A stretch of DNA of 64,000 nucleotides from Liolophura sinensis. Its lineage: Eukaryota; Mollusca; Polyplacophora; Chitonida; Chitonidae. The DNA lies in assembly GCF_032854445.1 (NCBI RefSeq), contig NC_088299.1, positions 7,230,324 through 7,294,323 on the forward strand, in the 5' to 3' direction. The notes under the pieces are model-generated. The model did not search any database. It was not told where the DNA came from and saw only the letters and a program-made list of their open reading frames with translations. Positions 56,411 to 64,000 of this stretch are shown piece by piece. The position numbers and the translations under genes are program-made. Numbering within the stretch: position 1 is the first letter of the stretch; each line of letters opens with the position of its first letter.

Positions 56411-59038
56411 GTCAATGCTAATGAAATCACAGGTCAGCAGTTCAGATCTGTTCACAGATTCGCAGCAATGTCACAGCTGCTTGGGACAAATCATCAGTGC
56501 ACTCCTTGGTCCTGTGACTGGAGTAATCAACGTGAAAACAAAGTGAATTTAACCCAAGCAAGAATAGGGTCTTTTGAATAAGACTTTTACCATAAAAAAA
56601 GGAAAATGTAACGTCCTTTCTGGAAACATGCCCAGATTGTATCTAGCCTTCAGATACAGTTTCTGTGCCCTGTAATTCTTACAACCTATAATTTCTTTGT
56701 GAGTTATCACCTCCAGCTTGCAAGTAACCTGGATGCTCAAAACTATGAATTTCTTCAATCCTTAAAACTAACTGCCATCATTGTAGTGAAAAAGTCTTCA
56801 GTATGGTTTTAAATATAATGTTGAAATAAAAACTAAACTCAATATTCTGTCAGTGAATTTAACTGAAATTCCTCAGCTGAGGAATAATTTTAGTAAGTAG
56901 AAAATAAGTCAAAACTGTCGGTTATGTATGACACAGAAAGCTTTAATACAAAAACATAAATTTGCATAATGTACATGCCTTTGTAATTCGATACAGATAT
57001 ACAGGTGGTGGATTATCAGGTATAACAAAAAGCCAGGCAAGCACTTACATGTACCGGTATTAATCAAGTATACTAGTATACTGTACATGTGTACAATAGC
57101 AGCATGTTTGAATTCTCATTGGAAGCAAAAATCAACACCAAAAAATTACGTAGTACAAACAGTGTTCATTCGAGCTAGTTCTACAATTTTACAATTTCAG
57201 TGTTTAACACCTCATCAAAGTGACAATACAAATACAGATGTGCCTAAGCTTGTAAACACAGTACCGGTACCACTATATAGATCACTTCATTTCATGGTGA
57301 ATTTTTGGGGGGCATACAGATTTGTTGGACTTCTGCGAGTGTTGCACACTCAAAGATATTTGTACCATACATAGTCAAAATTTATACAAGTGTATGTAGG
57401 TTAATCATGGAAGATGATGACAACAACAACAACAATACAGCGTTGGGTGTGTTGGTACCTACGTTGTATTTAGGTGACGCCAGTCATTAGCAAGCATTCT
57501 GACTAAGGCACCGTGTCATTTAGGTCTGACATCATCAAACTGGTAAGATGTAGATTGAGAGAAATGTATTAACTAGCGTCGTTCCCCATCCTCCTCAAAA
57601 TATGACTGTCACGCGCGTTGTAATACCCTATTAAACTTCAAAAGGACTATTTGGAATAACGTATTTCACCTGAAGTTTGGCATATACAAATGCAGAAGCA
57701 TACACAGGCCTTAAAATGAAGGTCAAGGTCAAACTTAAGGCAAAGCTCTTCAATTATACCATGAGGTGGATACATTGATCAGAATCAAGGAAAATGTGTC
57801 ACTTTAAAACTGCTAAACTAGAGGTGAAATACAGTAGGGCCTACATGTGGTTAGCCTCCAGCTACATTTCTTGCACTGTTTACGTATAGGCACATATTAA
57901 CTGTTTGTACCAGGAAGACGGATCAAAGCATGTACCAGTATCTCGCTTTCGTTTTCATTCTGGTCTCTCTCGGCCGAACTGACAACCATAGAAGCCAGAG
58001 TTAAATAGTCAGCCCTGGAATGAAAAACATTATGTGGCACCTATACAGCGCTTAATAATGATAATCACATTCAGTATGCGTCACCAATTTGGGTTAACCA
58101 CATTACATACCTCTGATACAAGTGAGCAGTGTCATACGATACATGGTAGTTACACCGATGCACTGTAACCACGAAATAACACATTAATATGTAACTGTGC
58201 CTGTTGATGTACAGGCCTGCATCTGTACATACAAAGCAGTCATTCAAGGCTGCTTTCTTCGGCAAATATACATCCATCACGGACAATTAACATATTACAA
58301 GCCAAACAAAGTGTTTTTTTTTTTTATTATTTCTTTTTCAAATTTCAGACCTCTAAAGTTAAGTTCAGTAAAACTCCTCCTCAAAATAATGATTTTTTTT
58401 TTTTTTGCCACATATCTAGCATCTACATCTACAATTCAAATGTATGGATCAGCTTGGTAAGAAGCGCACTGATTTTTCTGGTACATCCATAATTATTTCT
58501 GACCCCCCCCCCAAAGAAAACCTGACATTATTCAACAGTTTTTAGTTGTTTTAGGAATAATTGCCTATTCTAATAATATAATCTAATGTTTACTACAACA
58601 CTTAACATTCATATCTTTTTTTACTCCATGGTACTTTCTGTTCAGTGACTTCTAGTGATGCAACCAATGAGGGAACAGTAACTGCTTCACTGACCAATCA
58701 TTTCATCGCTTTCAAACGGATTGCTTTTCTGAAAAATGGCAAATCCTCTCTTAGATCTGCACCTTTAAAAAGCGGAGGCCTGTTTGTGATTGACTGAAAT
58801 TGCCAGTAGCTACGGGTAAGAATCCTGGTTACATATGACCTGACTTTATTCTGTGTAAACATGCATAATGCTTGCCTGGGGTTATTAAAATAACAGTTCA
58901 CACTGCACTAGAACAGAAATTATTAATATATGGTTAATAATAATAAATGAACAATGTACAAAACTATTTAACCCACAATATAATTACATAGAGCCTTCAT
59001 ATGTTAGAATATCTACATAACAGCAACTTTAAGTCTTT

Positions 59039-59080
<42 letters not shown>

Positions 59081-59115
59081 TATACATGTATATATATATG
59101 TGTGTGTGTGTGCAA
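59039..59115. repeat. (AC)n-(AT)n compound microsatellite
   Basis: An AC run, AT runs and a TG run make an imperfect palindrome of simple repeats. Confidence 0.92.
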
Positions 59116-59624
59116 AGATGCCTATATATATATATTTATTTATAAATACAAATAAATGAAAACATACACTAACTCTGAAAGAAACCTTATATACCAGTAC
59201 CACAAAAAAGTGTAAGTCAGCAGCTAAATGTTCTGATTAAGATTTGTATTGGATCAGTTTTTTTCTTGATCACAACCTTGACATGACCCACTTATGACCA
59301 AGTCTTCACTTGACCCAAGATGTTTTAATAACATAATGAAGAGTGATATTCTTCCCTACCACATCCCACTGGTGGAACATGACATCTGCATTGTTTATTT
59401 GATATGGAGATGCTCTATCATTGACTAGGGTTTGCTCTAGTACTGGCCGATCACATGCTAACGAGATAGGGTTTATTTGAAGCAATCACCTGGTGGCATT
59501 GTAATTCTGTAACATAAGTACTTGTACATCAAAATGTGATGATTAACAAAAGATGAAGTTATATGTATAGATATATAAGAAAATCTTCTCAAGTTTTCAG
59601 GCCACCATCGGTTTTCAGATCAGC

Positions 59625-60055
59625 ATCAGTTTTTGAGAGCCCAATACAAAGAAGAGCATGATTTTACAGTTGTGAACCCAATATAACACAGAGCCTGATT
59701 TTACAGTGGAGGGCCCAATATAACAGAGAGCCTAATATTACAGTTGAGAGCCCAATATAACAGAGAAACTGGTATCAAAAATGAGAGCCTGATATTATAA
59801 CTGAGTTCCCAATATAATAAAAAGACATTACAGTTGAAAGTCAAATATAACAGAGAGCCTTATATTACACTTGAGAGCCCAATATAACAGATAGCCTGAT
59901 ATTACACTTGAGAGCCCAATATAACAGATAGCCTGATATTACAATTGAGAGCCCAATATAACATATAGCCTGATATTACATGTACAGCTGAGAGCCCAAT
60001 AAAACAGAAAGTCTGATATGACAGCCGACAGTTTAACATAACAGCTGGGAGCATG
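59625..60055. repeat. Degenerate ~37-bp minisatellite
   Basis: Units of GAGAGCCCAATATAACAGA followed by GCCTGATATTACAGTT, about eleven, increasingly diverged at both ends. Confidence 0.87.
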
Positions 60056-60709
60056 GTGTAACCTTGGTTTAATACAAGAGCTGGCCTTGTACAAAATTGT
60101 TCAAAGGGGTTGAAAAATTAAAATTTAAAAAAAAATAAAAATAAAAAAGCTGACAAACCATGATCCCCTTTTTACAGGTCACCAAAATATACGGTTACAT
60201 TACAGCACTTCACATTTATATCACTGACGTTTGCCATTCTACACCATCTCACAAAACTCTTTGTTTAGGCAATATCACACACACAGACAGTACTTAACTG
60301 GTGACTATCCATGGTCATAAGCCTCCAACCTTCCTGCGCCCTCCTGCTCCCTCATACCCCACAGGATGTAAACTAACAGGGACTAGGATACACAGAATAT
60401 GCCTCAACAAAGATGCGAGGTGTCTCTTGCATATACCATAGTTAATATCAACTAGTTATGATTTTTCATACATGTATTTCTTTTAACTACTTTATATTAA
60501 TGTAAAGTGTTTAATGATTGCTAATTAATTTTTTATTTCTTGTCCAGTTTGTATCTATTTTTGCATAAAGAATAGCTGTCTGACTTTTTACTTTGAACTG
60601 TCTTGTTTTTTCAAAAAAAAAAATTTTTTATGGAATTATTAACAGTCCAGAATTTATTTCATGTCACATTTGTCATGCGGAGATATGTGAGAAGTAACTT
60701 GGATGCCTG

Positions 60710-60952
60710 GCCCCAGGGTCAAGAAGCTATCTTTAAAATTAAGTCGGACCTGAGATTAAGATAGGTCAGATTTAGTCTTGACAAGTAGTACTATTTCCGA
60801 ACTTAGATTTCAAGTTAATATGCTAATTTTCAATTTTGCCATGAAAGTCCATGAAGATATTTCAGGTAACTTGCAATTTCAGCGCAGTGTGCTATTTTGA
60901 AGTTAAGATTAAGCCTGACTTAAGTCTAAGACAGCTTTGTGATCCTGGGACC
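60710..60952. mobile_element. MITE-like element with inverted ends
   Basis: CCCCAGGGTCAAGAAGCTAT with TTAAGTC at the left mirrors GACTTAA, AGCTTTGTGATCCTGGG at the right. No coding sequence. Confidence 0.72.
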
Positions 60953-61082
60953 CGCTTCTCAAAGCGTACATAGTGCTACATCCTCATAACTACCATGGCA
61001 ACGTAATAACTACAGTACTGGTTGCCATGGAAGTTAAATGCACGGACGTTACGTGAGCTTTGTGAAATCCGCCCCTGGGTCC
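60950..61082. mobile_element. Second small inverted-repeat element, abutting the first
   Basis: CCGCTTCTCAAAGCGTAC pairs imperfectly with GTTACGTGAGCTTTGTGAAA; the centre holds GTTGCCATGG/CCATGGCAAC complementary pieces. Confidence 0.6.
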
Positions 61083-62518
61083 TGTTTCTAGACCATGTGA
61101 CTTTTAGTTTATCATTAGATAGTCACATGATGCATTAGAGCCAACCAGCCTGTCGATTTATACCAGTCTTCTGTGTATATTAGTCCCTCTATCAAAACAA
61201 AAACTAGTCATACAGTGCAAAGCACTACAGTCCCAAAGTGCTACACTTTACACGGTACAAAGCACTACAGTTATAAAGTACAATGCACTACAGTCACAAA
61301 GTACAAAGCGCTATTCGATGATCCATCATGCCATAACCAAATAAACTTTAGAATACTGTTAAGAAAACCCATTCATTCAGATATTTTGTAAATATTAAAT
61401 TTTGCAATTGCAATACTAGGTTTAACCAACCTTAACCAAGACCAACGAATTGCAGCACTAGGGCTAACCAACTTTAACTGCGACCAAGGAACTGCAGTAC
61501 AATGGTTAACCCTTTACCCCAAGAGCTTCATCACACAATATTACATACCTGTACTTGACAAAAAAAAAACACCATTAGGAGGTTTGAATGCTCACAAGTC
61601 ATACACTAACACACACTCAGAGCCTGCGACAAAAAGTCCTTAACAACAATAGAACACAATCCAAAACTTATCAACAACATCCTAGACCATCTCATTTGAA
61701 TAATTTCATCCAAAGTTTGGCAGTTACAATAACATTTTTAATTAAATTACAATAACAATTACAGTCTGGTATGTTTGAATACTTCTGAACGACAACACAT
61801 ACCTGTTCAGCATACCTGTTTAACTGTAAATTCCTCTCTCCATTTCTTTGATAAACAAAATCAGAACAACATCATAAATTCTCAACATTGCTCATAATTC
61901 CATTTTTCCCTTTTATAACTCATACATAATGATGTTTTTTTTTTCTTCCCAGAAAAAGTTCTTTTACTGTAAGGTTTGTACACTGAAAATCTAGATAAAA
62001 GCAAAAAAAAAATAAAAAATAATTCCCACACACTACCATTAATACTGTATGTCTTTTTTAGTTTGTTTGAAAATCAATGCAAAATGACTCATCCGTGAAA
62101 AAAAATCTACAGTACTTAACTAAATTTCAATAATCATATTTCTGTTGTTCCTCTTGATACCGATTGTGACTGGTATAATGCTTGAATACCATTTTGTGAC
62201 ATTACCCCTGCAACGAAAGCTTGCAAATTTGCAAGCACATTTTTACCTGGTATTCTACCACATTAAGGTTTCCTGTCTTGTCTAACGAATGCTTCCCCAA
62301 CTCTTTCAACTCTGGCCTGTCTCAAAACACTATGACATTCCCGCCTCAACAATGACTGACATTTCTGATTGACAGTTGCCATGGTAACGACATCCCCAGC
62401 AGTTCAATCTGAGTGCCTGAGGTTCCTTGACCCTGTCATGGCAAATGGGGGGTTGCTAAGGGTGACGAATATGTTGCTGAGGGAAGCATAGGCTTAGCCA
62501 ATGAAAACTGAGTATGAA
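61083..62518. other. CYLD downstream/3' UTR side with short repeats
   Basis: About 61210-61315 has four AAAGCACTACAGT-type units; about 61420-61510 a two-copy TTAACCAA..GACCAA..GCAGTAC repeat. Part of this must be the CYLD 3' UTR on the minus strand; no polyadenylation signal was assigned. Confidence 0.5.
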
Positions 62519-62709
62519 TCATTTAAACCTCATGATGTCTGGACTCTGATAGATACACATGTAGGCATCACAAACCAGGCGGCGGATTGGTTCGGGTAGG
62601 TCCTTGTCATCATGGAGACTGTCAATGTCTTTCTTCCCGCCTTGCGAGAGCCATTTGGGTAAGTCTCTAACTTCAACAACTTCAGGAATATTGTAGCCAA
62701 TTTCTCCAC
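62519..62709 (-). CDS. CYLD: CYLD terminal exon
   Basis: 63 codons and stop; acceptor [44 protein letters not shown], then the diagnostic C-terminus. Confidence 0.95.
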
Positions 62710-64000
62710 CTGGTTAAAACATAATTTAGTGCAAAATAAAGTCCCAGCCTCAGGTAATAATAATGAAATTTAACAAAACAATTTAATATAATTTAATTTA
62801 TAACTAAATAAAATCAATAATGAAAATGATTTGATGACATGAGGTTCCAAATTTAAGGGAACACAGCTCAGGTAAAATTTTATCCTTGCTCTGTTAAGTG
62901 TATACCAGTAGTTTCTATACTTTCATAACATTCACCCGACACTTTTATAACACACACACACAAAATTTTCACGAGAAATTTGTTTTTAGTCATCATATAC
63001 TTTAAGGCTAACAAAATTGCCAAGTGCCTGTACCTTACTGAACTGAAGTCAAATATTCTGAAATTGTGATATTTTAATCATTTTCACAAATATCTGTAAA
63101 AATATTTTTTGCGTGCTTTGCTTCTTCTTCTCCATGTAAAATCTTAAAATTTGACATGGTCATTTCACTTGCAAGACAAGTTTTATAAAAAAAATTCCCT
63201 AAAAGTAATTTGATACTTTTGCAAGGCTACCAAAGAGCTTGTGTGTAGGAGACACATGAATGCGAAACTTCATCTCAATATACAAAGTACTGAAATCATG
63301 AATTTGGTAATCTATGGTAATTAATATGCACAAAGAGCATCTGCAATGGAACATCATATCAGCTGTTCATTCCTGCCTAAGCTGTGGAGTCAGTTGTTCA
63401 TTCCTGTCTAAGCTAGTAAGTTGTTCATTCCTGTCTAAGCTATGGAGTCAGTTGTTAATTCCTGTCTAAGCTGTAGTCAGTTGGTCATTCCTGCCTAAGA
63501 TGTAGAGTCAGTTGTTCATTCCTGACTATGCTATGGAGTCAGTTGTTCATTCCTGCCTAAGCTGTGGAGTCAGTTGTTCATTCCTGATTATGCTATGGAG
63601 TCAGTTGTTCATTTATGCCTAAGCTGGAGTCAGTTGTTCATTCCTGCTTAAGCTGTAGAGTCAGTTGTTCATTCCTGCCTAAGCTGTGGAGTCAGTTGTT
63701 CATTCCTGCCATTAAAATGAGGTTCTGTGAGCTAATTTTAACAGAACAATGATCAATTCATTTATTTGATTAGTTTTTAACACAGTTCTCAAGAATTATA
63801 TGGCGACAGCCAGCATGACAGTGGGAGAAAACAGAGCATAGCCCAGGGAAAAATATGGACAGTTCAGATTGGGCCCGAGTCACCGCTGCGAGGGAAAATT
63901 ACCATGTATTAACATGTTTACCTTTACGATCTGCCATGGAGTCGAAAAAAACCCAGCGATTTCCGGCTTTTACGAAGGATACATAATGACTAGTTTCGAT
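62519..64000 (-). CDS. CYLD: CYLD deubiquitinase, last two exons (5' part outside window)
   Basis: Exons 64000-63922 and 62709-62519 join in phase 1. CYLD removes K63- and Met1-linked ubiquitin chains and restrains NF-kB and cell-death signalling. Seen: [18 protein letters not shown] with the catalytic His of the USP domain, DSMADRKGG with the third triad Asp, then [10 protein letters not shown] and the C-terminal [17 protein letters not shown] before TGA at 62521-62519. The CDAYMC.YQSP ending is diagnostic. The CAP-Gly repeats and catalytic Cys box lie beyond position 64000. Confidence 0.95.
63350..63715. repeat. ~35-bp minisatellite in CYLD last intron
   Basis: About ten units of GTCAGTTGTTCATTCCTGCC plus TAAGCTGTGGA, with small length changes. 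Confidence 0.94.
63759..63850 (-). mobile_element. Family A SINE fragment
   Basis: TTTATTTGATTAG tail and CAGCATGACAGTGGGAG body; 70 bp from the CYLD exon donor. Confidence 0.72.
63922..64000 (-). CDS. CYLD: CYLD penultimate exon (cut by window edge)
   Basis: Donor GTAAAC after CGTAAAG. Carries the catalytic His (SHYVSF) and Asp (FFDSMADR). Its 5' end is outside. Confidence 0.95.

Larger units (their letters stand above)
56208..59624. other. Intergenic, mostly unrecognised
   Basis: Holds a degraded family A SINE and an AC/AT microsatellite (listed), T-rich runs near 58314 and 58388, and otherwise no exon or repeat I can name. Confidence 0.5.

Overview
This is a window of eukaryotic genomic DNA: split genes with GT-AG introns, AT-rich spacer, many tRNA-derived SINEs with (TAAA)n tails, MITE-like elements and about a dozen minisatellites. 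Gene content, intron style and the two SINE families suggest a lophotrochozoan, most likely a mollusc (bivalve or gastropod). That placement is inferred from memory of such repeats, not from a search. No operons, CRISPR arrays, rRNA genes or intact tRNA genes were seen.

Layout. (1) 2989-3678 (+): two exons of an unnamed disulfide-type secreted module, joined across a GC-AG intron. (2) 4874-11850 (+): a chymotrypsin-fold (S1) serine protease in five exons with a complete His-Asp-Ser triad; the first gene may be its N-terminal part or a separate gene. A 47-bp minisatellite starts just after its stop. (3) 11851-17610: intergenic repeats. (4) 38934 down to 17611 (-): a large gene for an RBR E3 ligase of the HOIL-1/RBCK1 type. 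I could join twelve exons with all intron phases agreeing; the short last exon was not found. In order it encodes a SHARPIN-like N-terminal (PH-like) region, a LUBAC-tethering-like helix, a UBL, a proline-rich linker, an NZF zinc finger, and RING1-IBR-RING2. A further phase-compatible exon after the NZF exon ends in a stop and would give a SHARPIN-like protein without the ligase domain. (5) 38935-45838: upstream region with a 36-bp palindromic VNTR, a foldback element and a short GC-rich ORF. (6) 45839-53122 (+): MAF1, the RNA polymerase III repressor, in seven exons, head to head with the HOIL-1-type gene. Two opposite one-base homopolymer indels in exon 4 look like assembly errors. (7) 53123-62518: MAF1 3' side, SINEs and minisatellites. 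(8) 62519-64000 (-): the last two exons of CYLD, the K63/M1-linkage deubiquitinase; the gene continues past the right edge.

The most interesting point is the HOIL-1-type gene and its neighbours. In human, as I recall, SHARPIN (no RBR) and MAF1 are divergent neighbours, while RBCK1 is elsewhere. Here a gene with both SHARPIN-like N-terminal features and the HOIL-1 RBR occupies the SHARPIN position next to MAF1. This suggests that SHARPIN and HOIL-1 are duplicates of one such ancestor. CYLD, which opposes LUBAC signalling, lies about 24 kb from the ligase gene's start codon.
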